Source: Hydnum rufescens UP504
Lineage: Eukaryota > Basidiomycota > Agaricomycetes > Cantharellales > Hydnaceae
Direction: 5' to 3'
DNA length: 64,000 bases
Assembly: GCA_014904985.1 (NCBI GenBank)
Contig: MU128924.1
Coordinates: 207,743 to 271,742, forward strand
The notes beneath the pieces were generated by a model that was not told the DNA's origin, ran no database searches, and saw nothing but the letters and a program-made list of their open reading frames with translations. Position numbers and translations under genes: made by a program. Below are positions 1 through 11,350 of the stretch, piece by piece; within the stretch, counting starts at the first letter, position 1, and every line of letters starts with the position of its first letter.

Positions 1-1025
1 ACGCACTGCAAAGTTTCACAGACACTACATCCCCTGCTGAAGTTTTCCCCTTCCAAACAGGGCCAAAACGAGTATCCGTGGACGACGCATTCCCGATACG
101 CCTGATGTCGTTCACATCGAATTCGTTGACAGGAGGGAGCACCTTTGATCTTTGATACAGTTGCTGCAGTCTCTCGTCATAAAGCTTGTATGTTTGTGAT
201 TTTGCCGGATACGAATTCATCTCCTGGACTCTCAAACTCAGTGGTGGGGCACGTAACACGTACTGGCCAAGTCAGGCAACCTACTCGTTGGATGGCCCCC
301 ATAAACTCCTCGATATATATAATCTTCATGTAGATCAGGGGGCTCGACTGAATCCAGTTCGGTCACCAAGTATTTGAATAGTTTGGACAATTCGAGCTGG
401 TCCGCCCGTTGAACCTGCCGTCGCGCAATGTCTGCCGATCCAGGAACGACTAGAACTCGGGCCGGCGTATCCTTTAGGGCCACAAAAGAGTTGAGCTCCC
501 CTCCGAGTTCGGAACGAAGTTCGATTATCGCAACATCCAGAGTCTTCCACATCTCAGATATTTCGTTCACGATTACACTGTGTCGAAACCAGCTTTCCAT
601 TTCGTCCAGGCCGACCCATTCTTGCATTGCGGTGTGCAGTGGCTTAAGTGCATGCCATGCAAGTTCGAGACCTCCTGCAAAGCGCATCTCCGCATCTGCC
701 GAACTTGTCTGGCGAAGCTTCTTGAGGGATGTATAGAGCACACTATGACCCTCATACAACATACGGCACTGAAGCTGGATAAATTTTCATCGCCAAAAGT
801 GGTCGGAAACGTATTTTCGTGACGGGAGAGGATACACACTTTACAGGTCTTCATGTCCCTTGACATAACACCGAGTTGGTCCAACAGACGAACATAGGTC
901 ATGAGAAGTGCGGGGACATCATAGTTGATGGAGAGATATCTTCCACGAACCTGCTGGAGGAGTGTGAGTCCCTGCTCCCGCAGCTGCACGGGGGACGACA
1001 CAGGCGCATTTGTGCCCATCGTCAA
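1..1025 (-). pseudogene. Decayed protein kinase gene, unit A (5' part only)
   Basis: Reading leftward from an ATG at 1025, an unassigned N-terminal region runs to about 240. It includes a segment starting MSRDMKTCK and one starting SLKKLRQTSSADAE. The frame shifts near 760-770, so two overlapping open frames are needed. The window edge (135-1) encodes VNEFDVNDIRRIGN followed by RFGPVWKGKT and VVSVKLCSA, which I read as a kinase N-lobe: glycine-rich loop then the VAVK-type lysine strand. Copies at 5030-7290 and 12125-14070 continue into the catalytic part (DFG, APE). The gene diverges from the secreted-protein gene at 2271, about 1.25 kb away. The family assignment (tyrosine-kinase-like/Ser-Thr kinase) is by motif only; the N-terminal domain is unknown to me. 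Confidence 0.6.
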
Positions 1026-1289
1026 AACAAAGTCACGTGGGTGAGTCTCCCGGACGTTGCCGTAGATGAGTGCGCAGAAAGATCTCTCTTTGTCTATGGC
1101 CTCACTCTACGCTCTCTGGCACCAGAAGGCTGGGGAGTACCCGCAAAAAATTCATTGCGAGGTGCGCTCCTCAATAGGTGTTATGCATCGAGTTGCCCAT
1201 GTGTACTGTACTATTTCGATCAACCGTTCAGGTACCATGCACGTGACTCGTGGCACAATTACATAACCTATGCTAAGGTCCCTGGTTAG

Positions 1290-2170
1290 CCTACTGAGGG
1301 CCAGTCCAGCTTCTTGGAAGCTGATTGGACACCGGTTTTAGCTGCACCGGATCAATCATAGCAAGTGGGGAAATTTTTTTACAGGAAAAAGAAGATCCGG
1401 GATCTAACGTACGATGCGAGGTGATAGAATTGAGCATCGGTATTGTAAGATGTTTCTCCTATTAGTACATTTTTGCACATTCGGATTGCCCCCTAAATAG
1501 CTCAGACACTCTTGCAGGGTCCCCGCCTTCATTCTGTACGGTAATTTCCCGGTATCTTGCGTGATCTGTGACAATCCCCTGTGACGTGTGACAACCCCAG
1601 AGTTGGTCGAAATAGTACAGTACACTCTGCTATTCACAATCTGCCCTTCCAATTATCGGCTGTGGTGATCGAGTCGAGCTCTGGTTTGATTATATTCTCC
1701 TTGATCTTAAGCCACCCACTGCACTGCCGCTCCTCACGTTGCACGGCCCTGACCTGTGTCTGGCCTCCTATCTTGTAGCGCCATCGCACTTATGACGGTG
1801 GCTTGATTATATTACCGTTCTATGAAGATATTGGTCACGTGTGGATTACCCCGACCACAGGATACCCTCAGAGAGGCTGTCCCACACTCGACTGATGTTT
1901 TTTGCGCTGGGGCTGACTCGTTCCACCTGGAATCTTTGTGGCTTGGCACATTGCCGCAAAACACGAGGAATACAATCCATCCTATGTCAGACATGCCTGT
2001 GCAGGAAGACCTCCGTCGATCTGATGCAACCTCTTCTAGTGTTGCGTGATCGCCGGACAACCGTCTCTTAGGGGTGTGCATTTGTAGATTTCGGAGAATC
2101 ATCTCCTCATGTACCGCAAGATGATACGCCGCATGCACACATGCACAGACTTACCATACACTCAGGAAGG
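1290..2170. other. Divergent intergenic region of unit A
   Basis: It lies between the kinase start (1025) and the secreted-protein promoter. No convincing coding frame. The same interval is recognisable in units B (about 7300-8040) and C (about 14100-14770), including a conserved ATTTCGGAGAATCATCTCCT segment roughly 180 bp before each secreted-protein ATG. Conservation without coding potential suggests a shared promoter region, but recent duplication alone would also preserve it. Confidence 0.4.
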
Positions 2171-2177
2171 TTTAAAA
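2171..2177 (+). promoter_or_regulatory. TATA-like box of secreted-protein gene A
   Basis: TTTAAAA lies 94 bp before the ATG at 2271. The aligned position is TTTAAAA in unit B (8039-8045) and TATAAAA in unit C (14769-14775), at 88-101 bp from their ATGs. Position and conservation support a core promoter element; function is inferred. Confidence 0.5.
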
Positions 2178-2270
2178 CGGCCGCACTTTTTGAGAACTGG
2201 ACCCCAGCACCAGCATCGGTCTTGTACACCTACTGCACTCTTCCTTACTCCACGAATATTTCGAATAACA

Positions 2271-2903
2271 ATGCGCTCTACTGCCCTCCTCCTCTTCTCT
2301 GCCCTCTGTGCGGCAGTCTATTGTTCCCCAACCCCCACCAACGCACCCCCCGTCCTCTCTTACGAGGTCGTGCAGAAGGACCCTAGTGGCCGTTTATCCT
2401 TCGCCGGTCCCAACGGTATTTACCTGCCGTACAACGATACCCACTATTCCTTCCACGGCTCGCACGACACCACGACGTCGAAACGATCGGGTGAGATTGA
2501 GGGGATCGCGCTGAAGGCGCGCCAATCAGGCTGCGGCACCAGCTGCCATGCGAATTACGCCAATGCCGCGGATATCACGGACGCCGAGCACGGTTTGGCG
2601 AATCACTTCGATCAGGGATACACGTACTTTCAAGGAAACATCGTTTACAAAACGAACAACGTGTATGCTTTCGGCTGTGACTAGTGAGTAAAAGATTCGA
2701 GGCGCGAGGCGCCAAGGAAGGAGTCATGTAACTGACCATATGGTTCTAATCCTAGTGGTAACGGGCAGACGTATTCCAGCGGTCAGTACTGGGTCGATAT
2801 CTCGTGCGTGACGAACGCGTGCGGACCTAGTCAGGCGGGTTGGAATAGTCACCATGTGTGGAAGAGCACCTATGGCAGGGATGTGGATTCGTTCTCTTGC
2901 TAA
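2271..2903 (+). CDS. Small secreted six-cysteine protein, copy A (intact)
   Basis: Two exons (2271-2683, 2756-2903) joined over a 72-bp intron with GTGAGT donor, CTGAC branch and CCTAG acceptor give 186 residues. Residues 1-19 are a signal peptide (MRSTALLLFSALCAAVYCS). Lys-Arg at 71-72 and KAR at 82-84 look like kexin-type processing sites, so the mature domain probably starts near 73-85. The rest carries six cysteines (88, 92, 136, 154, 160, 186), all kept in copies B and C, ending in STYGRDVDSFSC. There is one N-glycosylation sequon (NDT, 55-57). I do not recognise a named family; size, secretion and cysteines fit an effector-like or antimicrobial-type secreted protein. The start was chosen because the signal peptide begins there and is conserved in all three copies; an upstream in-frame ATG (2109) lies before the TATA box. 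Confidence 0.85.
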
Positions 2904-3054
2904 GTAAATAGGGTTCTTACCTAGACGGACACTTCTGCAACCATGCATTATCACTGTGATTAATGCCTCTCAAATCTGATAATTGTCTTGCATTCGTAAC
3001 ATCGACCCTCATTTACTGCATGCAATGTTGAATGTGGGATTGACCGCCGAGTCA

Positions 3055-3143
3055 AAGATCCGTTTTGTGAGCGGTCTGACTTTTGGGACAACCGGTCATT
3101 GACCGTTCGTCCCAAAAGTCAAACCACTCCTAAAACGGATCTT
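3055..3143. repeat. Foldback (inverted repeat) element in unit A tail
   Basis: Arms of about 35 bp starting AAGATCCGTTTT at the left, with the complement ending AAAACGGATCTT at the right, surround a short spacer. Arms match except for a few positions. The homologous tail of unit D (from 10277) lacks it, so it is probably a small MITE-like insertion. No clear target duplication seen. Confidence 0.6.
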
Positions 3144-3585
3144 GGACCGTTTCGGAGCAGCAGTGTGGTACTGGTGGCACCGACTAACCATTTCTGAGGG
3201 GTAATGCCTGCCCAATTTTGATAGGATCCACTAATTTGGAACGTCTCGAAGAGGGCACTACCTCCCAGTCACAAATTGATCTCGGGTCTAGTACATCACC
3301 GCCTACAGTATCATCTTTCAACCTCTGGGAAATCCATCAGTTACAGTGCCCTTTCAATGCCCTTTCACACTATGACATCCAAAGACCCATTGAGCCCATC
3401 GGACGTCCACAAAGTATATATTTAGGATATGCGATCTACTTACGGACCAGCAATTCATACGTCACAAATCTGTTTCGCCCTCGCGACAGAGGCCAGATGC
3501 AACAGTCGTCTTCTACATCCATCGAAATGATATTGCCTCCACTTCACCAGCCAGCTTGTGGAAGGCCACGGATGAAAAATAGTAT

Positions 3586-3905
3586 TTCCCCTGATGACTA
3601 AGCGGCTGTGAGCGGAGAGCCCTAGTTGCTCGAGTGAAATCCCAGGATACTATTAGAAAGTCCTTAGACTTGTTGACGAGCTCAAGCTCGCCCTTTTATA
3701 CTATGTACAAGATATTAAAGAAATTACAAGAGAACAGTAGAGAGAGGAGAGAGAGAATCTGATTTGTATCCCGCGTAGGCGCGGAAGGCGCCGAGAGCGG
3801 TTTACTGTACCTAACTACGTGAGGTGACAGTAACGAGGTTGCAAGCAGGGATGGGGATAACTAGGTAAGGAAGTTCGGCGGGGCAGACGGGGTAAAGAGA
3901 ACAGT
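3586..3905 (-). mobile_element. Probable solo LTR related to the copia LTR at 61540
   Basis: The left end (CCCCTGATGACTAAGCGG) and the TATA region (TTTTATACTATGTACA) match, in reverse complement and in the same order, the 3' part of the copia LTR at 61540-61918 and the solo LTR at 9267-9619. The 5' LTR edge (right side here) is not clear, so the right boundary is approximate and no target duplication was found. Confidence 0.45.
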
Positions 3906-4547
3906 AGAATGTTCGGGTTGTTGAAATGGGCGGTTATCGCTACGCGTATTCATATCACGTGCCAAATTGCGGTCTCCCCTTTCTTTGCTGTTCCGGCCCA
4001 CTCTAGGCCACCCCCTTTTTTACTATATATAGCGTAGGTACTGCGTGTAAACCCCCACTGGTTTGTACCTCCGCAACCGTACCCTGCACCGAGGTTCTTT
4101 TATCACACAACGGGTACCATTGGCACGGACCAGAAAAGTATAGAAGATTCTCTTAGGTATATTATTACCATAAGAGGGTGGTAGAGGAGTTGCGCTTGGT
4201 TCGGCGTTAAGCCCAAATAGGGGGTATTGACTTTTTGGGCTGATTACATAATCATCCCTATTTTTTTATTCCACCACCAGCTTCCTGCTGCCGTCACTGG
4301 ACTCCGTCTCCTTCACGCAAACGTACTTATCCATATTCTCTCGGTAACACGGTGACTCTAACACCTATTGATTGTAGAGTGGTTCTAGACTTGCACGAGC
4401 GCTGTTTGAGGTTTTCGGGGCGGATCGTGACATCTTGTACTTTGGATCTCCTCCGCGACAGATAAAGGTGAACCTGCCCATGTTTATAAAGATTGGGTCA
4501 CGCTCACGCACGGTCTTTATTCCTGCAGAGATACGGCTTCATTTGAA
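3906..4547. other. Intergenic stretch, no gene seen
   Basis: No frame with recognisable protein. It contains a TATATATAG tract near 4025 and T-rich runs near 4260. Probably repeat-derived. Confidence 0.3.
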
Positions 4548-4860
4548 GGGTGACGCGAACGAGAGTAGATAATATCTGCACCATCCTCTGTCGTATCCAC
4601 TTGTGCGGCTGTTCAGAATGCCAATCAGGCTGCCAAGCTAGGTCTCTGGCTAGCCATTGTCAACGGTGCCATTCAAGTCAAGCTATGGCCCCACTTGTAA
4701 CAGAAATCACAGCCCACTTCAATGCGTGCCAGCCCTTGTTGAATCGCCTCGGCGCACTTGTGAAAGTTGCTGATGTGGTCGCCGAAGCATGTTTCCGTCC
4801 TGAATTCCCTGGCCCTTGCGAACACTAAGAACTATTTACAAAACAGGTTCCCCCTTGAAT
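4548..4860 (+). pseudogene. Possible remnant of an NLR N-terminal segment
   Basis: A short frame contains FNACQPLLNRLGALVKVADVVAE, which resembles the helical N-terminal region before the NACHT domain in basidiomycete STAND proteins. A second frame just upstream reads AAKLGLWLAIVNGAIQVKLW. No NACHT motif follows; unit B begins about 170 bp downstream. Assignment is by resemblance only. Confidence 0.25.
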
Positions 4861-5029
4861 CAAGTTAGCACGGGGTGTCGTCTCAGCAGCATATAAGGTA
4901 CGACTAGAATCAAGTTTTGTATCTGAGTGCTCTGACCGGTGTTCCATTAGATCACTTCCGTCCAGAATGACCGAGATAGCAAAGTGATGGATTTAGTCCA
5001 GACTATGGCGGATAGCTGCTCCTTTACTG

Positions 5030-7290
5030 AGGGAAGTGGCATAGAGTAATGGGCACTTGGTGTGAGTCTCGTCAGCCCGCGAAGTGTGTTGGTACGCACG
5101 GAGTAAGTCCACAATATCACCAGCCGCAGGGACTTCATGGGAGGGAACGCCCATCCTCACAATGAGACCACAGGGAATCATCCAAAGGCTGAGAAGCCGT
5201 CTGGCGTGCCCTGGGCAATATTGCAGGCGTGTAGGCCGGCTCCAACGAACAAGTTTGACCACCACAGGATCCTGGGGGATATACAAAAACGGCTGCTGGC
5301 CTGTCAGAAAATACGGCTTAGTGGTTACAATATGGGACAGTAAACATGGGCATTTAGGCCACCATCTCGAGGGTCAACTGCCAGGTGCGGTAGCCTCGAC
5401 ATTACGGCCGGATACGGAAACCTCGGCGGCTACCCTTATTTCGGAGGTTCCGGTTTATGCCCCCTTTACTTCATTGTATGTCTGCTTACCTGTTTAGGCA
5501 TGCAGTTGTTTTGCATAGAAGAATTCCAACGCCTCAGCTCTTTTTCTGCAGACTGAGGTTAGCTACATTGTTCCTTCTCCTGTAGAATAGCTACTTATTC
5601 AGACCTACTATAGTACTGTCTGTTCTAGTATAACTGAGTACTCCGCCAATATCAACATTCCAAATGAATAGTAGTCCACCCCCTTGCTCACTGTCCCATG
5701 CTCTTTCCCAATCGGCTCAGAACTGTATATTTCAGGCACCATCCCTCATACCGAGTCAAGGTTCCTCAGCGTCACTGCAACGAACGCACCACAGCCTTCT
5801 TCGAGAGCTTCGAGAAGTCCGAAGTCTATCAAGCACGGGTCTCCATTGTCCTTTATGAGCACGCCATTCTGTTTACATGCATCGGAAAAGCCCCATGAAC
5901 GGCGGGATACACAAGACAATCAAGTGTTAGAAGCCTCAAGACGTGACTCATAGAGTTTTGCCAATGGGCGGATAAATATTTCAGGTCAAGAGCGCTCCGA
6001 GCAACTACAACGATCATCATCAGTCAGTCATCAAAATCGTTGGTCATATGAAGCAATTGCACCCGATTTATTCGGACCACGGGCGGACTTGACCAGTATC
6101 GCACCCCCGTATTCCTCGCCCTTAGACACAATACTGAACACACCGTCCCGAACATTAGGGGGACACCACACCCCCAAAATGCCTCGCAGATTTGGGTGGC
6201 GGAGACGATTCCAGCGCTACACAACACGATATAACGTCTACGGCGTATTCTAATAAGCGCGCAAGTAAACGGATTGGAATACAATGTATCCGTAGCATTG
6301 AAAGCACTACAAACTTTCACACAATATCCCTCGCGAAAGTTTTCCCCTTCCAAACAGCTCCAAAACGATGATCCGTCGATGACACATTCCCGACACGCCC
6401 GATGGTCACATCAAATTCGTTTACAGGATTCAGGGGCAGTACCTTTGACGTTTGGAGCAATAGTTGCAGCCTCTCATCATGAAGCCTGTACGTTTGTGAT
6501 TTGTATGAACTCATTCTCAGAGTCAGAGGGGCACGTTGCACTTATTTGCCAAGCAAGGCAACATACTTATTGGATGGCCGCCATGAACTCCTAGGTATAT
6601 ATAATCTTCATGTAAATAAGCGGGCTCGATGAATCCCATTTGGTTACCAAGTTTTTGAATGGTTTGGACAATTCGAGCTGGTCCGCCCGTTAAACCTGGC
6701 ATCACGCCAGGTCAGCCGATCAGGGGAGGACTAGAACTCGGGCGTGCGTGTCGTTTCGCACCACAAAAGATTTGAGCTCGCCTGTGAGCTTGGAGCGAAG
6801 TTCGATTGTCGCAACATCGAGCATTGACTCTTGCACACTTCGGATATTTCATTCAACCCATTGTGTACCGTAGTTCGAGACCTCCTGCAAGACGCTTCTT
6901 CGCATCTGCCGAACTTGTCTGGCGGAGCTTCTTAAGGTATGGGTAAAGCACGCTGACCTTCAGATAGTATACGACATTACAGCTGAGTAAATTTTCATCG
7001 CCGAAAGTCGTCGAGGAGACGAAAATAAGGATACGTACTTTACAAGTCTTCATGTCCCTTGACATCAGCAGCTGGTGTCGAAGGGTTAGGGATGCGGGGT
7101 CAATACTAAAACAGGCATAATGCTGATCAGACTCGGCTGTGGACCCATTCCGCTGACAGCTGCTCCAGCAAACGGACATAAATCATGAGGGTGTGGGGAA
7201 ATTATGGTTAATGGTGAAGTATCCGCGAGCCTTAGAGAGTACCGCCCCATTCTCTCAGCTCCCAGCCCGAGTCGCGGCAACACTACTGGG
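5030..7290 (-). pseudogene. Decayed protein kinase gene, unit B
   Basis: From right to left: N-terminal region (7290-6850, including FGDENLLSCNVVYYLK and LKKLRQTSSADA in one frame, where copy A is frameshifted); further N-terminal sequence (6720-6480); kinase N-lobe with VNEFDVTI, RFGAVWKGKT (6460-6330); a segment with FSIVSKGEEYGG (6150-6050); the catalytic loop region ending LIKDNGDPCLIDFGLLE (about 5870-5810), which holds the DFG motif; an APE-like PEIYSSEP after a stop codon (about 5735); and C-lobe PFLYIPQDPVVVKLVR (5310-5260). Several stops, frame changes and a solo LTR insertion (5379-5651) make it non-functional. Motif order fits a Ser/Thr or tyrosine-kinase-like enzyme. Confidence 0.65.
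5379..5651 (+). mobile_element. Solo LTR-like insertion with 5-bp target duplication
   Basis: A 273-bp insertion in unit B starts TGCCAGGTGC and ends GCCAATA, and is flanked by TCAAC at 5374-5378 and 5652-5656. The paralogous site in unit C (12454-12458) has a single TCAAC and no insert, which is a preserved empty site. A related copy lies at 16796-17093 on the other strand. Size, 5-bp duplication and TG start fit a solo LTR. Confidence 0.75.
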
Positions 7291-8132
7291 CGAGCCGGGT
7301 CTCCGGAATTGCATCCGGATGTTGCCCAAAGTCAATTACTACCCTCAGCAAGCTGAAGAAGACTGGTCACGAGTCTATGCCAATATCGATCTACGCACTG
7401 TTGAACCAAAGGCAGGAGTCCCCCTGTTCTACGCCCCAGAGGGAAAAAAATAAAATGATGCAGTGCGAGGTGACAATAAGCGTCATGCATTGGGTTGCCC
7501 CAGTGCGGGTCTGGACACTCCGCCACCCACATTCTGCCCCTCCCAATTATCGGCTTTGGCGATCGAGTCGAGTCCCGTTTTATTGTCTTTTTGCTCTCTA
7601 TCTTCAAACCAACTACTACACTGCCGCTCTCAACGTTGCACGGCCCTGACCTATATCGGGCCTCCTTTCTTGTAATGCTCAATTCGACAACCATACTTAT
7701 GGCGGTAGCTTGATTGTATTGCCCTCCTGTCAAGGTGGTAAGCCAGCGTGGAATAGCCCGACCACAGGATGCCGCTCCGCAATTGACTCATCAGGCGCTG
7801 AGGCTAACTGGGTTCTTTGTGGCTTGTCCGCATTACCGGAAAACACGAGAAGCATACAGTGCACCTCACATATCACGTATCTGTACGAAAATACCAGCTT
7901 CTTCTAGCCCGTAACATTGATTGCCCCATGACCGTGTCTTGATGCGCGTTTGTGGATTTCGGAGAATCATCTCCTCATCTGCCGCACGCTGGTGCGCGGC
8001 GTACACCCATGGACACACTTCCCATACACTCAGGAAAGTTTAAAACCGCGACACTTTTTTAGAACTTCGCCCTAAGCCCAAACACATCGGCCTTACACAC
8101 CAACCGCACTCTTGCTTACTCTTCGAATACCA

Positions 8133-8774
8133 ATGCGTTCCACTGCTCTCCTCTTCGTCTCTGCTCTCTGCGCTGCCGTCCATTGTTCCCCAACCCTTGC
8201 CCGCGAGCTCTCCGTCCTCTCTTACGAGCCGTGCAGAAGGACGCCAGTGGCCGTTCATCGTTCATGGGCCCCAACGGTCTATACCTGCCGTACAACGAAA
8301 CGCACTATTCCTTCCACGGCCCGCACGACGCCTCGAGAACGAAACGATCTGGTGAAATCGAGGGGATCGCGCTGGAGGCACGCCAATCGAGCTGTACCCC
8401 AAGCTGCGGCGGGAAATATGCCAACGCTGCGGATATCGTGGCTGCCGAGAACGGGTTGGAGAGGTACTTCAATGAGGGGAACACGTACTTCAGATACAGC
8501 ATCGTTTACAAAGCGAACAACGCGTATGCTTTCGGATGTGACTAGTGAGTGAAAGATTATTTGGAATTCGAGGCGCGAGGTGCCAAGGAACAATTCATAT
8601 AATTGACAACATGGTTCTAATTCCAGTGGTAAAGGGCAGACGTATTCCAGTAGTCAGTACTCGGGCGATATCTCGTGCGTGGACAGGGCGTGCGGACCTA
8701 GCCAGGCAGGTTGGAATAGTTACCATGCGTCGAAGAGCACCTATGGCAGGGATGTGGATTCGTTCGGTTGCTAA
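8133..8774 (+). pseudogene. Small secreted six-cysteine protein, copy B (frameshifted)
   Basis: Same two-exon plan as copy A: ATG 8133, intron 8545-8626 (82 bp, GTGAGT...CCAG), stop 8772-8774. The signal peptide MRSTALLFVSALCAAVHCS is intact. One base is missing near 8229 (GAGCCGTGC, where copy C has GAGCCGGTGC), so the reading frame is lost after residue ~32; the rest of exon 1 is open in the next frame and all six mature cysteines are present. Exon 2 has no further damage. Either a very young pseudogene or an uncorrected sequencing indel. Confidence 0.8.
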
Positions 8775-9266
8775 GTAAATAGGGTTCTTAGCTAGACGAA
8801 CGCTTCTGCAAACTAGGTATTATCACCGTTGATTGATCCCCGCTCTAGTCTCGAAATTGTCTCTGAATCCATCCCACTGCGTCTGATTTTGTATTTCTAA
8901 TCCTCCATTCCAAATGACAGAATTTCGCCCCCCCCCCTAGAACACTGAGGGTTTTGCGGTGCACGTCTACTTATCAACATAGCATTCATAAACACTCTCA
9001 CGAAGTGTTCGTCCCCAAGTCATGAGCGCCCAATATGAATGACTTGATGAACGGGCAACATAAAATAACACTGTCATTTCAGGTGGGCTTATTCGTTTCT
9101 CCTTACCCTCGTTACAGTAGGCATCCATGGAAACTACAATTGCATAGAGTGGGGAAGATATGGGGGCTGTCGAACTTTTTAAACATCAATCAGTCACACT
9201 GAGTACATAAAGATTAGAGGGATAGACAAATCATAGAAAACGAGAGGGACCGTGAGGCCGAGCACA

Positions 9267-9619
9267 AACTCCCCCTGATTACTTAAGCGGGTGGGAACGA
9301 ATTCTGTAGATCGGCGAGCCTCGGATGCTCAGGTGAATAGAGGCAAGGAAGAATACAGAGAAGATCCTTATCCTTAGTATTTTTGGTGAGCCTAAGCTCG
9401 GCTTTTATAGTATTTACAGGAGGGTAGAAGAACACATTCAAATGGGATAAAAGATAAAGATGTCCGAGTACCGATGGTGCCAGCGAGGTAGAGAGTAAAA
9501 AGTCGCAGTGAAACCTGGCTGCGAGATCCAGGAGGTAGATTGGCGAATAACGATTGGCGGGGCGTCGCGCTTGTCTCCGACGTCGCACCCGGTTGCTTCC
9601 GTATTCGCTCACTCCAACA
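9267..9619 (-). mobile_element. Solo copia-type LTR
   Basis: In reverse complement it begins TGTTGGAGTGAGCG and ends in a TAATCAGGGGGAGTT segment, aligning along its length to the LTR at 61540-61918 (shared TGTTGGAG start, CTGGCACCA, GTAAATACTATAAAA, ACCCGCTTA). It sits exactly at the junction between the end of unit B and the unit D stump. No target duplication is evident, so the flanks may have been joined by recombination through the LTR. Confidence 0.75.
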
Positions 9620-9630
9620 GTTGCCCATTT

Positions 9631-9710
9631 GCCAGGTGGGTTATAATGGCTGCATGTAGTGGCACAGCACTTATGGCAGGGATGTGGATTCATTCACTTG
9701 CAGTAAATAG
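9631..9710 (+). pseudogene. Fourth secreted-protein copy (D): 3' end of exon 2 only
   Basis: The segment aligns to the last ~80 bp of copy C: CAGGTGGGTTATAATGG, then GGCACAGCAC, then TATGGCAGGGATGTGGATTC. The codon-level match runs to the terminal Ser-Cys, where TGC is followed by AGTAAATAG instead of TAAGTAAATAG. Everything upstream is cut off by the solo LTR at 9267-9619. Confidence 0.75.
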
Positions 9711-10276
9711 TGTAATATAGTATTCTTCTCCTTCGTATCGTCGTCCCTTCCCTTTTTGGGAACCTTATGTAATTGTGGCCCGCAAAGATTGTACCCGCGG
9801 GCGTTGCCGAATGAAATCTGAACTTCTGCCAGGCACTCGTGAAACTCCTCTCTCCGTGTCGTTATCGACGCGGCTCTGTTTACTAACGAACCCCTCCCCC
9901 CCGTTTGCTCCAGCAGCTGCTCCTGTAGCTGGCCCGAATCACGACTTGCGCGCTGTCTCGCGAATCGACGCGACTTCTGCTGTAAGTACATTCACCATTC
10001 TATTCGCTGACCCTCCCTCTCTCCATAGATAGCCATTGCACCACTTGGTCAATGGCTATTTTACTCTTTCATCATCTCCCATTCCTTCTCGCACTCTTTT
10101 CGCCCGGACTTCGAGCGAAGCCAGTGCTTACCTCCATGCCCGGTTCCCCTGCTCGAGGCTAGTGCTAAGAATGGCAGGAATTCAACTCTTATTCTCCCTC
10201 TTCTTTCACCTGTTGACTCCGCCTCATCTAATGACGACTCTCGCACACGCTTGCAGTCGAACGGCGCGTTATTACA
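9711..10276. mobile_element. Solo LTR, 566 bp, TG...CA with 5-bp target duplication
   Basis: It starts TGTAATATAG and ends TTATTACA, with a 7-bp inverted end (TGTAATA/TATTACA). It is flanked by AATAG at 9706-9710 and 10277-10281. The insertion splits the tail of secreted-protein copy D: flanking sequence resumes at 10277 with AATAGGGTTCTTA as in the intact copies. No coding sequence inside. Not related by eye to the copia or gypsy LTRs in this window. Confidence 0.8.
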
Positions 10277-10640
10277 AATAGGGTTCTTAACTTGATGCAC
10301 ACTTCCGCGACCATGGATTATCGCCTGGCCTGTTGCAGTAATTGATACCCCCTTCAAATCTTAGAATCATCTTGCCACCTGTATCTGTAACATCAGCCTC
10401 GTTGAGCATGGACTTGGGCCTCCGTCCAAAGGGAGGACTGCTCCGACAGTGAATCCTTGATCTTTTCGGAGCAGGTCTGAGCAACGCTGGTGGCAGTGGC
10501 TAACCATTTCCGATGGGATACAGCAATTCGGAATGCGTTCCTCAAAGAGGACACTGCCTCATGGTTGCAATTAATCTGTGCCCACTTCTACATAAGGCCC
10601 TGAACTGAAAATGGCATGCAACGCTGGAGAAGCTCTAGAG
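10277..10640 (+). repeat. Unit D tail (homologous to the 3' flank of unit A)
   Basis: It aligns in order to 2906-3350: ATAGGGTTCTTA, CCATG(G/C)ATTATC, TTTCGGAGCAG, GGCTAACCATTTC, then GAGGACACTGCCTC against GAGGGCACTACCTC. It lacks the foldback element found in unit A. This shows a fourth unit existed. Confidence 0.65.
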
Positions 10641-11350
10641 TCCCTGTGGTCATAGGCACAGAACAGACACCAGCATCGCACCCTCTTTCATTGAGTCACA
10701 TCGTGCCCGTTGGTGTTGCCCCTCAAGTAGTTCCGCCTGAACACTGAGTCATGGCTACCGTCACTTCCGTCCTTATCATGTCGATTTGTAGTAGCATCAG
10801 GATGCATATTGGCACCCCAGTTCCAACAATATCCAAGCCACGCGTGCAATACCAGCCCTTAGGCTGGTGCTGCACTCACCGCCTTCTTATTGCCAGACCA
10901 CTGGGAGCCATTATTGCGTGGGCACCAAGCACTGTCGACCGACCGGAGTACATGATGGGAGCCCAGGAAAGGGCTTTCCATATTGGATCAGTATGGGAAA
11001 GACGCGAGGAACAAGGAGAAAATCATTGACGTTGATGTAATGTATGCATGGACCGGTCTTCGTCCTCATCACGTTCACTGTCCCAGGATGAAACAGGTAG
11101 AGCTGGAGGTAGGAATGTTCTGTCGACGTTCTTTCCTCGACCCTGCCACGGTGGACGGTAGTCCGGGACTAGTCAGAGGTAACCACCGATCATGCATGCC
11201 AAGGTGTGAAAAATTCCACTGAGGAACCATGAAATGCGCTTCGTCTCCACATTCGTCCTCATCTTGGGCTTCTTCGACATTCATCAGCACCAGGGATAGG
11301 CGACAATCGATTCCCGAACAAGCTGCTTATGCTCACCTGCTTGAGCCTGG
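10641..11350 (+). repeat. Dispersed repeat shared with 31140-32050
   Basis: Several blocks match the reverse complement of 31140-32050 in the same order: GGCACCCCAGTTCCAACAAT, then the AGTACATG(A/G)TGGGAG block, then GTTCACTGTCC. One frame in both copies reads H(I/L)GTPVPTISK. Probably a decayed mobile-element gene; no transposase motif recognised. Confidence 0.5.

Larger units (their letters stand above)
5030..9258. repeat. Segmental duplication, unit B
   Basis: This segment aligns along its length, with scattered differences, to unit C (12125-16022). Both begin near the shared GAGGGAAGTGGCATAGAGTA and end near ACCGTGAGG. Each contains the kinase remnant (minus), the divergent intergenic region, the secreted-protein gene (plus) and about 500 bp of 3' flank. 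B is longer mainly because of the LTR insertion at 5379-5651. Unit A is the same block with its left part outside the window. Confidence 0.85.

Noticed and set aside
2684..2755. Reading secreted-protein copy A as truncated at TAG (2682)
   Set aside because: The TAG overlaps a consensus donor (TA|GTGAGT), and removal of the 72-bp intron gives a conserved second exon present in all copies.
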